Source of the DNA: Rhodoferax sp. BLA1
GTDB taxonomy: Bacteria; Pseudomonadota; Gammaproteobacteria; Burkholderiales; Burkholderiaceae_C
Direction of reading: 5' to 3'
NCBI RefSeq assembly: GCF_013416775.1
Contig: NZ_SZVI01000009.1
Span: forward strand, 248,001 to 312,000
DNA length: 64,000 nucleotides
This document shows, one piece after another, positions 18,255 through 26,638 of the stretch. A program made the position numbers and the translations under genes. A model generated the notes under the pieces. It was given only the letters and a program-made list of their open reading frames with translations, made no database searches and was not told the DNA's origin. How positions within the stretch are numbered: position 1 is the stretch's first letter; every line of letters begins with the position of its first letter.

Positions 18255-18278
18255 GTGTCAGGTTCACATAGCTGACAC
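18255..18278 (+). other. Short inverted repeat after the glutaredoxin-like gene
   Basis: GTGTCAG and CTGACAC are separated by 10 bases, 25 bases after the stop. No T-run follows, so it may be a weak or Rho-assisted stop, an mRNA-protecting hairpin or an operator for the next gene. Confidence 0.35.
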
Positions 18279-18423
18279 ACGAGCCCAGGCGGCAAGCTGG
18301 ACAATCAGCGGCTGTTTCAAACACATACAGACCGACCTCAGCCAACTGCCCCGCTCAGCACGCGGCGCCTTGGCATCAGTCCCCACCCCACCAGCCGTTC
18401 TGGCCACCTGATCTAACTTGAAG

Positions 18424-20676
18424 ATGTCCATTTCACACTTTTGCCGTGCGCTGTTGTTGCTGTGGGTGCTGGTCGGCCCCGGTGTGTATGCCGCCTCTCC
18501 CCTGGATTTGCCCAGCCTGGAGTCCATGACCGACTACCGGCCCAAGATCCCCCTGCGGGTGTACACCAGCGACAACGTGCTGATTGGCGAGTTTGGCCAG
18601 GAGCGGCGGGACTTTGTTGCTATCAAAGACATACCCCTGGTGCAAAAGCAGGCGCTCTTGGCCATTGAGGACGCACGCTTCTACGAACACGGTGGAGTGG
18701 ACTACAAAGGTGTGGTGCGTGCGGTGCTGGCGGACCTGAGCGGCGGGCTCAAACAAGGGGCCTCCACCATCACCATGCAGGTCGCGCGCGACTTTTACCT
18801 GACCAAGGAGAAGCTGTTCTCGCGCAAACTCACCGAGGTGATGTTGGCCTACAAGATCGAGGCGGAACTCAGCAAAGACCAGATCCTGGAGCTCTACATG
18901 AACCAGGTCTACCTGGGTCAACGCGCCTACGGTTTCAGCAGTGCAGCGCGCATCTACTTTGGCAAACCGCTCAAAGACCTGAGCCTGGCCCAGGCTGCGA
19001 TGCTGGCTGGGCTGCCGCAGGCGCCGTCCAGCATCAACCCGATCACCAACCCGCAGCGTGCCAGAGCGCGCCAGCAACTGGTGCTCAAACGTATGCGTGA
19101 CCTGAAGTACATCACCGAGGCGCAATATCAGGCCGCACTCAAGGAGAACATTCAGGTGCTGGCCGAAGGCCAGTCCATCAACAACCACGCCCCCTACGCC
19201 GCCGAAATGGTGCGCCAGGCGATTTTTGGCCAGTTCAAGGACGACACCTACACCCGCGGCATCAACGTCTACACCACCTTGGTCAGTGCCGACCAGGACG
19301 CCGCCTACGCCGCGGTGCGCCGCTCGGTGCTGGCCTATGACCAGCGGCGTGGTTACCGCGGCCCACAAGCCCAGATTGACCTGCCACGAGACGCCACCGA
19401 GCGTCAGAAGTTGATCGAGGCCACGCTGCAAAAGTACCCGGCCAGCGACACGCTGCTGTCTGCCGTGGTGCTGTCGGCCACACCCAAAAGTGTGCGGGCG
19501 GTCTTGGCCAACGGCAACAGCATCGAGTTGTTGCCCGAAGGTTTGCGTTTTGCGAGCAATGCCTTGAAAGACAAAGCCCCGGCGGCACTCAAGATCAAGA
19601 CCGGTTCGGTGATCCGCGTCGAGCAGGACAACAAAGGCCGCTGGCGCATAAGCCAGATCCCCAATGTGGGTGCGGCCCTGGTGGCGCTGAACAACCAGAC
19701 CGGTGCGATGCGCGCCCTGGTGGGTGGTTTTGACTTTTACAGCAGCGAGTTCAACCACGTCACCCAGGCCTGGCGCCAACCCGGCTCGGCGATGAAACCC
19801 TTCATCTATTCCGCCGCACTCGACAAAGGTTACACACCGGGCACCCTGGTGAACGACGCACCGTTGACACTCACCAGCGAAGAAACCGGCGGCCAGCCCT
19901 GGCAGCCGCAGAACGACGACAACCAGTTTGACGGTGCCATCACCCTGCGCACCGCGCTGGCCAAGTCCAAAAACGTGGCCGCAGTGCGTTTGCTGCGCGC
20001 CATCACACCGGCCTATGCCCACGATTTTTTGCCCCGTTTTGGCTTGGACCCCAGCAAACAGCCGGTGAACTACACGCTGGCCCTGGGGACCGGTGCGGTC
20101 ACCCCCTTGCAGCTGGCCGGGGCTTATTCGGTGTTTGCCAATGGCGGCTTCCAGATCAACCCCTACCTGATCCAGAAAATCACCGACATCCGGGGCAATG
20201 TCTTGTTTGAAGCCGCCCCGGTGCTGCCCGCACAGGAAGCCAACCGTGTGCTCGATGCCCGCAACGCCTTCATCACCGACAGTTTGTTGCGCGAGGTCAC
20301 CAGCTCGGGCACCGCAGCCAGCGCCTCACAAAAACTGGCGCGGCACGATCTGGCCGGCAAAACCGGCACCAGCAGTGACGCGGTGGACGGCTGGTTTGCG
20401 GGCTACAGCGGCAGCACCACCGCAGTGGCCTGGATGGGGTTTGATGAGCCGCGCAGTCTGGGAACCCATGAGTTTGGTGCCACGGTGGCCTTGCCGATGT
20501 GGATCGACTACATGCGCGTGAACCTGGCCAAACAACCCGTCAGCATGCCAGCACCTCCGGCGGGTGTGTCGATGTCACAGGGTGACTGGGTCATGGATGC
20601 GCTCTCAGACAACACGGCAACCCGCTCGATTGATCTGGACCCGCTGCAAAAACTCATCGACTTGTTCAGTTTCTGA
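18424..20676 (+). CDS. Penicillin-binding protein 1A-type glycosyltransferase/transpeptidase
   Basis: The roughly 750-residue bifunctional murein synthase is exported by an N-terminal hydrophobic segment (about 4-25). The GT51 glycosyltransferase domain shows the catalytic EDARFYEH (E82), GASTITMQ and the conserved NQVYLG helix. The transpeptidase domain has S455-x2-K458 (GSAMK), SKN and KTGT at about 646. It polymerises and cross-links peptidoglycan at the cytoplasmic membrane. It is slightly shorter than E. coli PBP1A. The ATG at 18424 is preferred to a TTG two codons earlier. It stands alone and converges on the nitronate monooxygenase-like gene. Confidence 0.93.
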   Translation: MSISHFCRALLLLWVLVGPGVYAASPLDLPSLESMTDYRPKIPLRVYTSDNVLIGEFGQERRDFVAIKDIPLVQKQALLAIEDARFYEHGGVDYKGVVRAVLADLSGGLKQGASTITMQVARDFYLTKEKLFSRKLTEVMLAYKIEAELSKDQILELYMNQVYLGQRAYGFSSAARIYFGKPLKDLSLAQAAMLAGLPQAPSSINPITNPQRARARQQLVLKRMRDLKYITEAQYQAALKENIQVLAEGQSINNHAPYAAEMVRQAIFGQFKDDTYTRGINVYTTLVSADQDAAYAAVRRSVLAYDQRRGYRGPQAQIDLPRDATERQKLIEATLQKYPASDTLLSAVVLSATPKSVRAVLANGNSIELLPEGLRFASNALKDKAPAALKIKTGSVIRVEQDNKGRWRISQIPNVGAALVALNNQTGAMRALVGGFDFYSSEFNHVTQAWRQPGSAMKPFIYSAALDKGYTPGTLVNDAPLTLTSEETGGQPWQPQNDDNQFDGAITLRTALAKSKNVAAVRLLRAITPAYAHDFLPRFGLDPSKQPVNYTLALGTGAVTPLQLAGAYSVFANGGFQINPYLIQKITDIRGNVLFEAAPVLPAQEANRVLDARNAFITDSLLREVTSSGTAASASQKLARHDLAGKTGTSSDAVDGWFAGYSGSTTAVAWMGFDEPRSLGTHEFGATVALPMWIDYMRVNLAKQPVSMPAPPAGVSMSQGDWVMDALSDNTATRSIDLDPLQKLIDLFSF

Positions 20677-20735
20677 AACCGACAAAACAGCTGCTGCGAC
20701 CAATCCAGCGGCAGCCAGGTCGGGGGTACGGGGGC

Positions 20736-21986
20736 TCAGATACCGGCTGGCAGCGCAATCTGGTGGTCAACGCTGTAGAGGTAGTCGTTGAAGATGTGTT
20801 CTGCTGTCAACAGCTGGTATTTGCCATCCGGCCCCCGGCGCGTGGTGTCTTTCAGGCGGTAGGTGTAGTGGCCGCAGGTCCACAGCTTGAAGTTGCGCAT
20901 CTGGGTGCACAAACAGGTTTTGTCCATCACCGAGATGTTTTTGCCACTGGGATTCAGCGCCAGTTCACGGTTGTACGAGGTGATATAGGCGCAGTTGCCA
21001 TTGCCATCAAGCAGGTAGCCATACGACTCACAATTGGGCCGGATGCCGTCACCAATCGCCGGGGAGCCCTTGAGCATACGCATCGGGTAACCGGTAGGCG
21101 AAATGGTGTTGACCACGATGTCATCCTCGTTGGCCATGTAGTAATCCTGCTTGACATCGGCCGGCAGACCACATTCCTCGGCGACGGTGAAACGGGTGGC
21201 CACCTGCACTGCGGCTGAGCCACTTTCCAGGAAAGACACCGCATCGCTGCCGGTGAAGATGCCACCGGCTGCGATCACTGGGATGTTGAGCTCCTCATCC
21301 TTCACAAACTTGATCACCTCGGCAATGATGGTGGCCAGGTCGTACTGCGCCCAGTCCAGGCCAAAACCCAGGTGACCACCAGCCAGCGGGCCTTCGACCA
21401 CCACGAAGTCGGGCTTGCGGTCCAGCCGCGCGTTTTTGCGCAAAAACAGCTGCAAGGCGCGCACGCTGGACACGATGATGCCGAGCTTGGCGTCACGGAA
21501 ACGCGGGTGGTCTGCGATCAGCCCAAACGAGCCCAGATGCAGGCCAGCGCTGAGCGTGATGCCATCAATGCCCGCGTCCAGCGCGGAGGCCATACGCACC
21601 TGCAGGGTTTCGCGCGGACCGTTCATGGTCAGCTTTTCCATGCAGTTCACAAAAATCAGGCCATCACCCTTCTTGGCTTCCATGGTGGCGCCCACGTGGT
21701 TGCGCGTGGCCTCGGCCAGGATGTCCAGGTCAAATTTGACGTCGGACTTGTCGGCATTAAGGATGTTGTGTTTGTAGAGTTTGGTTTTGTCTTTGACAAA
21801 ACTGGTGTCAAAACGGCGGTCAGACACATCGTTGACCATGGCATCCGAAATGTGACCAATGCCACCCAGGCGGGCGGTCTCCAGTGCCAGTTCTGCCGTC
21901 GAAATATCGACCCCCATACCACCCACCATGATCGGCACATACTCTTTTTGGCCGAATTTCAGGCGAAAGTCATCAACACGTTTCAT
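20736..21986 (-). CDS. Nitronate monooxygenase-family flavoprotein
   Basis: The protein has 416 residues from the ATG at 21986, which has AAGGA about six bases upstream; the frame stays open further upstream but without family likeness. The TIM-barrel of the 2-nitropropane dioxygenase/enoyl reductase II family is recognised by IMVGGMGVDIS near the N-terminus, GGHLG, and the FMN phosphate-binding VIAAGGIFTG and GSAAVQVATRF. These enzymes oxidise nitronates or reduce enoyl groups using FMN. An unusual Cys-containing C-terminus (TCLCTQM, WTCGHY) extends the family core, so the substrate is uncertain. A candidate promoter with a palindrome lies at 22148-22181. Confidence 0.85.
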   Translation of the reverse strand: MKRVDDFRLKFGQKEYVPIMVGGMGVDISTAELALETARLGGIGHISDAMVNDVSDRRFDTSFVKDKTKLYKHNILNADKSDVKFDLDILAEATRNHVGATMEAKKGDGLIFVNCMEKLTMNGPRETLQVRMASALDAGIDGITLSAGLHLGSFGLIADHPRFRDAKLGIIVSSVRALQLFLRKNARLDRKPDFVVVEGPLAGGHLGFGLDWAQYDLATIIAEVIKFVKDEELNIPVIAAGGIFTGSDAVSFLESGSAAVQVATRFTVAEECGLPADVKQDYYMANEDDIVVNTISPTGYPMRMLKGSPAIGDGIRPNCESYGYLLDGNGNCAYITSYNRELALNPSGKNISVMDKTCLCTQMRNFKLWTCGHYTYRLKDTTRRGPDGKYQLLTAEHIFNDYLYSVDHQIALPAGI

Positions 21987-22147
21987 GAAAATCCTTGAGG
22001 CAACGGGCGTCTTCAGCGAGGAAACATCCTGGCAGGCAAGCAGGGAAGAGGCCCAAAATAACAGCTGGGTGAGATAACCCAAGCGACTCCTGAATTCTAC
22101 CCGCCCACCCTGGCAACTCCAGCGCCAGCCCAATACCCATGATGCGT

Positions 22148-22181
22148 TTATATGCTTGCCCGCTGTCATGTGAATGACACT
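22148..22181 (-). promoter_or_regulatory. Candidate promoter with palindromic operator upstream of the nitronate monooxygenase-like gene
   Basis: On the minus strand TTCACA and TATAAA are spaced by 16 bases. The -35 lies inside TGTCAT-N4-ATGACA (22164-22179), a 6-bp inverted repeat that could be a repressor or activator site. The leader to the ATG would be about 160 bases. Pattern match only. Confidence 0.3.
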
Positions 22182-22274
22182 TTGCAGCGCTTGGCATAAG
22201 ACAGTTACCCAACTGTGTGATGGTCCTGAGTCACTGCGTCAAAATGGGCCATCCAGCCGCACTACCCCAAACCC

Positions 22275-23195
22275 ATGCTCGCCACACCTACGCATTTGCC
22301 CCAGGCCCTGACGGGGGTCCAGGTCCTGAGCCTGAGCCTGAATCTGCCCGGCCCCGCCGCCCTGCAACGTTGCCGCCAGATGGGCGCACGTTGTCACAAG
22401 CTGGAGCCCCCCGCGCCACAGGCCGTCGGCAGCACCGATGTGTCGTCCAGCCTCACCGGCGACCCGATGAGCCACTACAGCCCGGCTGCCTACCGGGACT
22501 TGCATGAGGGCATCAACGTTCAGGTTGTCAACCTCAAAACCGAAGTCGGCCAGGCGGCCCTACACACCGAGCTGACGCAGGCCGATGTGCTGCTGACCTC
22601 GTTTCGCCCGAGCGCGCTGCGCAAACTGGGTCTGGACTGGGCCAGCCTGCAGCCGCGTTACCCGAAGCTGTCCGTGGTCAGCATCGTCGGTGCATCCGGT
22701 GTGAACGCCGACCTGCCGGGCCATGACCTGACCTACCTGGCCGATAACGGTCTGATCACTGGCCTGGACCTGCCAACCACCCTGTACGCCGACATGGGTG
22801 GTGCGCTGATGGCCAGCGAAGCGGTATTACAGGCCGTGCTGCTGCAGCGCCAAAGCGGCGCGGGCAGCTGGATCGAAGTGGCCTTGTCCGACGCCGCCGC
22901 CCACCTGGCCCTGCCCCGCCGCTGGGGCGCCACCCTGCCCGGCACATTGCTTGGCGGAGGCCATGCCGGATACCAGGTTTACCCCTGCCTGGACGGCCGC
23001 GTGGCCCTGGCCGCGCTGGAGCCGCACTTTGCCCAGACCCTGTGTATGGCAGCTGGCCTGCCCTGGCGCGGCCAAGCCATGATGCAAGAGGACAGCACCC
23101 GCCAGGCCATCGCCCACTTTGTCGCCGGGCTCAGCCGTGAGGCGCTGGAGACGCTGGCGGCTGAGCACGACATTCCGCTGACAACGCTCTGTTAA
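22275..23195 (+). CDS. CaiB/BaiF-type (family III) CoA-transferase, short form
   Basis: At 306 residues this protein is shorter than the usual roughly 400 of family III CoA-transferases. The N-terminal Rossmann-like part (GVQVLSLSLNLPGP, MGARCHKLEPP) and the middle YADMGGALMASEAVLQAVLLQRQSGAGSWIEVALSDAA clearly match the family. The D in YADMGG falls where the catalytic aspartate usually lies. The protein may accept only small CoA substrates or be partly degenerate, though the frame is intact. It diverges from the nitronate monooxygenase-like gene, and a dispersed repeat directly follows its stop. Confidence 0.8.
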   Translation: MLATPTHLPQALTGVQVLSLSLNLPGPAALQRCRQMGARCHKLEPPAPQAVGSTDVSSSLTGDPMSHYSPAAYRDLHEGINVQVVNLKTEVGQAALHTELTQADVLLTSFRPSALRKLGLDWASLQPRYPKLSVVSIVGASGVNADLPGHDLTYLADNGLITGLDLPTTLYADMGGALMASEAVLQAVLLQRQSGAGSWIEVALSDAAAHLALPRRWGATLPGTLLGGGHAGYQVYPCLDGRVALAALEPHFAQTLCMAAGLPWRGQAMMQEDSTRQAIAHFVAGLSREALETLAAEHDIPLTTLC

Positions 23196-23240
23196 TCAGA
23201 GCTACTCACCCTTTATTTAAAAGGGCTAGAGAATTATTTG
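23196..23240 (+). repeat. AGCCCTT/AAGGGCT dispersed repeat
   Basis: GAGCTACTCACCCTTTATTTAAAAGGGCTAGAG-type copy directly after the CoA-transferase stop; the CCCTTT/AAAGGG core is palindromic. Confidence 0.75.
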
Positions 23241-23321
23241 ACCAGAAATGTCGCCAGCCTGGCAAACACAAAGACCCAGCATGGCGCCCGCTCCGGGCCA
23301 GGAGACTTGGCGCCACGGTCT

Positions 23322-24983
23322 TCACTTGACCAGATTCACCAGGTTGCGCGCCACAAACCAGCGGCTGCCGTTGAACACGGTGACACCATCGGAGTTGACT
23401 TCTTTGTCATTGAGCCAGGCGACACTTTTGTTGCGGGGCATACGCAGGGTGTGTTCACCCTTTTTGACCACCAGCACCGGGTTCTCGGTGTCGCTGTTGT
23501 CGACATCCACCTGCGCACCCTTGGCGCCAAAAGCAGCGGCCGCATCCAGAAACAGCTTGCTGGTGGTCTGGTCCAGGTCCACACCCAGTGTCTTGGCCAT
23601 GAAGCTGGCAACCTGGGTGTTGTCCACCAGGCCACCCAGCAGACGGCCACGCGGGTCGTAGTTGTACAGCACCACATCTTCACCGGTGTGGCCGTTGGTG
23701 GTGTAGCCGATCTTGGCGCGTTTGGCGACGATGGGGCCCACGGCGTAGTTCACCTCACCCTTTTTGGCCTTGAGCAGGCTCTCCACTTCGGTATCTGTCA
23801 GGTCCTCCACACCCAGCCATTCCTTGGCCAGGGCGCGGATCTCAGCACCCAGGCTGTCCACCGTGGCCTCCAGCCGGTTGGCAGGCAACAGGGCTTCGAA
23901 GCCTTCCCCGGTCACCTTGGCTTTTTTGAGCGGCTCGATAAAGCTGGTCCAGGGGGTTTTGTCGTAGGTTTTGCTGGTGGAGCGGTCACCAATCGAGATG
24001 CCGGAGTTGCCATGATCGGTCACCGCCACCACCAAGGTGTTCTTGTTGGTTTTGGCAAAGTCCAGCGCCACCTTGACCGCCCTGTCAAAAGCCAGCACGT
24101 CGCTGACGATGCCCACGGTGTCATTGGCGTGGGCGGCCCAGTCCACCTTGGAGCCTTCCACCATCAGGAAAAAACCTTTGGGCCGAGCCGACAGCACCTC
24201 AATCGCCTTGGCGGTCATCTGCGCCAGGGAGGGCTCACGCACCGGGTCGCGGTCCAGGTCATAGGACAGTGCGGTATGGGCGTCGGTCTTGCCAAACACA
24301 CCCACCAGCTTGTTGCCTGCAAACTGTTGTAGCTCGGCGGTGTTGCCCACCAAGGCATAACCCCGGGCACGCAAGACGGCGGCCATGTCTTCCTTGTCCT
24401 TGCGGGACTCGGGTTTGAGGTACTTGATGCCGCCACCCAGGATGACATCGAGCTTGTTGTAGACGATTTGTTCGGTCAGGTTGTCGTAGCTGGCGCGCGA
24501 CGGGTCGTGGGCGCTGAAATCGGCCGGGGTGGCGTGCATGAACTCACTGGTGCTGATGATGCCGGTGGCGCGGCCACTGAGGCGGGCGGCTTCCAGAATG
24601 GTGGCCACCGGGCGTAATTCCTCACCGGCGGCAGGCACCCGGGCGCCTGGCAAGGCATAGAGCTTGCCGGTGCTGGCGATGTTGCCGGTCTGGGATTTCC
24701 AGCCCGAGGAAATGGCCGAACCAGCCGGTGCAGAATCGGCAATGGTGCCGTCGCCATTCCAGGTGCTCATCAAGCCGCTGGCCAGCGGGTCCAGGGCCAG
24801 CGGGCTGCCCTGGTACAAACGTGCCAGCGTGGTGCCGCTGACACTCATGCCGTCAGGGATCAGGACAATGACATTGGCCAGTGTTTTGGGTGTGGCCGGG
24901 GTACTTTTGCCAGCGGCCTGTGTCGGCCCGGCGAGCGTGAGTGAGAGCAAACCCAGTGTGATGGCGCGTGAAAGAATGGTCAT
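23322..24983 (-). CDS. phoA: Exported alkaline phosphatase (PhoA family)
   Basis: The protein has 553 residues from the ATG at 24983, with AAAGG about eight bases upstream. A signal peptide (about 1-24, ending TQAAG) targets the periplasm. The metal ligand D44 (IPDGM) and the catalytic nucleophile S84 in IADSAPAG match the alkaline phosphatase family, and ligand regions EGSKVDWAAHAND, TDHGN and a late TNGHTGED are present. It hydrolyses phosphomonoesters to supply phosphate. A Pho-box-like element lies about 50 bases upstream, and psiE is immediately upstream on the same strand, so phosphate-starvation control is likely. Confidence 0.93.
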   Translation of the reverse strand: MTILSRAITLGLLSLTLAGPTQAAGKSTPATPKTLANVIVLIPDGMSVSGTTLARLYQGSPLALDPLASGLMSTWNGDGTIADSAPAGSAISSGWKSQTGNIASTGKLYALPGARVPAAGEELRPVATILEAARLSGRATGIISTSEFMHATPADFSAHDPSRASYDNLTEQIVYNKLDVILGGGIKYLKPESRKDKEDMAAVLRARGYALVGNTAELQQFAGNKLVGVFGKTDAHTALSYDLDRDPVREPSLAQMTAKAIEVLSARPKGFFLMVEGSKVDWAAHANDTVGIVSDVLAFDRAVKVALDFAKTNKNTLVVAVTDHGNSGISIGDRSTSKTYDKTPWTSFIEPLKKAKVTGEGFEALLPANRLEATVDSLGAEIRALAKEWLGVEDLTDTEVESLLKAKKGEVNYAVGPIVAKRAKIGYTTNGHTGEDVVLYNYDPRGRLLGGLVDNTQVASFMAKTLGVDLDQTTSKLFLDAAAAFGAKGAQVDVDNSDTENPVLVVKKGEHTLRMPRNKSVAWLNDKEVNSDGVTVFNGSRWFVARNLVNLVK

Positions 24984-25031
24984 GGTTTTTACCTTTGTAA
25001 GCAACGGGTGACATTAGCTTAATCACGCGCT

Positions 25032-25049
25032 GTGACAACTTTGTGAACA
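25032..25049 (-). promoter_or_regulatory. Candidate Pho box upstream of phoA
   Basis: On the minus strand TGTTCAC-AAAG-TTGTCAC gives two 7-bp direct half-sites on an 11-bp repeat, as in the PhoB consensus CTGTCAT-N4-CTGTCAT. It lies about 49 bases before the phoA ATG, with an AT-rich -10-like TTAAGCTAAT downstream. Confidence 0.55.
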
Positions 25050-25150
25050 TCGGTTACCCCATGCGGCAGCGGCTTGGTGCGCCAGGCGCCTGACTGCCAG
25101 CGGGTCGGGCACATGGCCAGGGTCAGCCCTTTAGTGAGGAAATGCTCTGT

Positions 25151-25198
25151 TTATCAGAGCTATTAGCCCTTGTAAATAAAGGGCTAGAGACCAATTTT
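25151..25198 (+). repeat. AGCCCTT/AAGGGCT dispersed repeat
   Basis: Well-preserved copy: AGAGCTATTAGCCCTTGT, then AAAGGGCTAGAG and CCAATTTT. It lies between psiE and phoA. Confidence 0.85.
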
Positions 25199-25229
25199 CC
25201 TTGGAAGGATAACTTCTGGCCGAGACCGA

Positions 25230-25589
25230 TCACTCCTCGGTGCGCATCCGGCTGGTGACCCAGCAGGCCAGCGCAATCAGCAAAATGGCGCCAGCCTCGT
25301 ACAGCAGCACAATCGGGTCGGAGTCTTTGCCCTGCAACACAATCAAGCGGCTCAGCGCGGTCATCGCAATGAACAGGGGCAAGATGATCAGGTTGCGCTG
25401 GCGCACATAAAACGCGCCGAGCATGCCCAACACCTCGGCGTAGATGAACATCAACAACAGATCTTGCAAGGCCACCCGGCGGTTTTCGATCAGCACCCAG
25501 ATCTCCTGGCCCATCGCAACCACGGTGAAGCAGGCGATCAAGGCCAGGAAAATTTTCTCAACCGCATCGATCAAACGTTTGATGCTCAT
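25230..25589 (-). CDS. psiE: PsiE-family phosphate-starvation-inducible membrane protein
   Basis: The protein has 119 residues from the ATG at 25589, fixed by GGGAGAA five bases upstream. Four hydrophobic helices (about 8-30, 40-60, 65-82 and 92-110) span the inner membrane. The sequence VRQRNLIILPLFIAMTALSRLIVL resembles the PsiE core. The molecular function of PsiE is unknown, but in E. coli it is under PhoB control. The gene is upstream of phoA on the same strand, which supports a small phosphate-starvation group, although 246 bases and a repeat separate the two. Confidence 0.85.
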   Translation of the reverse strand: MSIKRLIDAVEKIFLALIACFTVVAMGQEIWVLIENRRVALQDLLLMFIYAEVLGMLGAFYVRQRNLIILPLFIAMTALSRLIVLQGKDSDPIVLLYEAGAILLIALACWVTSRMRTEE

Positions 25590-25722
25590 GGTTCTCCCAT
25601 CACGTCGGTTGTCAGAACGGGGCGGTGCCTGTGGCACAGCATGCAGATGTCCCTCACCGCCCAGCGGCTTGGGATCACATTATTGAAGCAAGCAACAAAA
25701 CCTCAAGACCTGTAGCGCATTC

Positions 25723-26580
25723 TCAGCGCAGCGCCCGCGCGTGGTGTGCCAGATGGTCGGCCATAAAGCTGACGATGAAGTAATAACCATGGTCATACCC
25801 CGCATGGCGACGTAGCGTGAGCGGCTGGCCGACACGGGCGCAGGCGGCCTCAAACAACTCGGGGTGCAATTGTTCTGCCAGGAATTTGTCGGCCAGTCCC
25901 TGGTCGATCAGGATGCCACCGGGAAAAGGCGCAGCAGCCATGCCGCTCATCAGGGCGCTGGCATCGTATCTGGCCCAGGTGGTCTGGTCCGCCCCAAGGT
26001 AGTGGCCCAACGCTTTGTGCCCCCACGGGCATTGGCTGGCTGCACAGATCGGCGCAAAGGCAGACAGCGACTTGAAGCGGCCCGGGTGTCTGAGCGCCAA
26101 GGTCAAGGCGCCGTGCCCGCCCATGGAGTGGCCGGTAATGCCCAGACGCCGACAGTCCAGCGGCAAGCTCTGGCCCAGCAGGGGCAGCAGCTCGTGCATC
26201 AGGTAACTTTCCATGCGCCAGTATTTGGCCCATGGGGCTTGTGTGGCATCCAGGTAAAAGCCGGCACCCACGCCAAAGTCCCAGGCATCGGCCTCACCCG
26301 CCACACCGGCGCCGCGTGGGCTGGTGTCGGGCGCGATCAAGGCCAGGCCCAGTTCAGCCGCCAGACGCTGGGCACCGGCTTTGACCATGAAGGTTTCTTC
26401 GGTGCAGGTCAGGCCGGCCAGGTACAACACGGCGGGCACCGGGCCGTAGGCCGCCTGCGGTGGCAGGTAGACCGAGAGCTTCATGGGCAGGCCGATTTCG
26501 CTGGATGCGTGCTGGTAAAAGCGCTGCAGACCATCAAAGCAGCTGTGCTCACTGAGCAATTGCAGGGGAGATGGGTTCAT
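25723..26580 (-). CDS. fghA: S-formylglutathione hydrolase
   Basis: The 285-residue alpha/beta-hydrolase (esterase D family) completes glutathione-dependent formaldehyde oxidation by splitting S-formylglutathione to formate and glutathione. The serine nucleophile lies in GHSMGGHGA, the N-terminal oxyanion region in YLAGLTCTEE, and APDTSPRGAG is also typical. It lies just downstream of the S-(hydroxymethyl)glutathione dehydrogenase gene on the same strand, so both consecutive steps are encoded together, though 58 bases with a dispersed repeat separate them. Confidence 0.95.
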   Translation of the reverse strand: MNPSPLQLLSEHSCFDGLQRFYQHASSEIGLPMKLSVYLPPQAAYGPVPAVLYLAGLTCTEETFMVKAGAQRLAAELGLALIAPDTSPRGAGVAGEADAWDFGVGAGFYLDATQAPWAKYWRMESYLMHELLPLLGQSLPLDCRRLGITGHSMGGHGALTLALRHPGRFKSLSAFAPICAASQCPWGHKALGHYLGADQTTWARYDASALMSGMAAAPFPGGILIDQGLADKFLAEQLHPELFEAACARVGQPLTLRRHAGYDHGYYFIVSFMADHLAHHARALR

Positions 26581-26589
26581 TAGGTATAA

Positions 26590-26636
26590 AAAGTATAGCT
26601 ATTGGCGCTTGATGGATAAGGGGTGGAGGCCAATTT
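26590..26636 (+). repeat. AGCCCTT/AAGGGCT dispersed repeat (diverged)
   Basis: TATAGCTATTGGCGCTTGATGG, then AAGGGGTGGAGGCCAATTTG. The ends match well and the core has drifted. It lies between the two formaldehyde-oxidation genes. Confidence 0.7.
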
Positions 26637-26638
26637 GA

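Noticed and set aside
18600..18650. TTGTTGCTATCAAAGACATACCC in the PBP1A gene as another repeat copy
   Set aside because: It encodes a conserved PBP1A segment and lacks the AAGGGCT half.
22275..23195. Calling the short CoA-transferase a broken gene
   Set aside because: No frameshift or internal stop is visible and the conserved core is continuous, so a short functional form is as likely.
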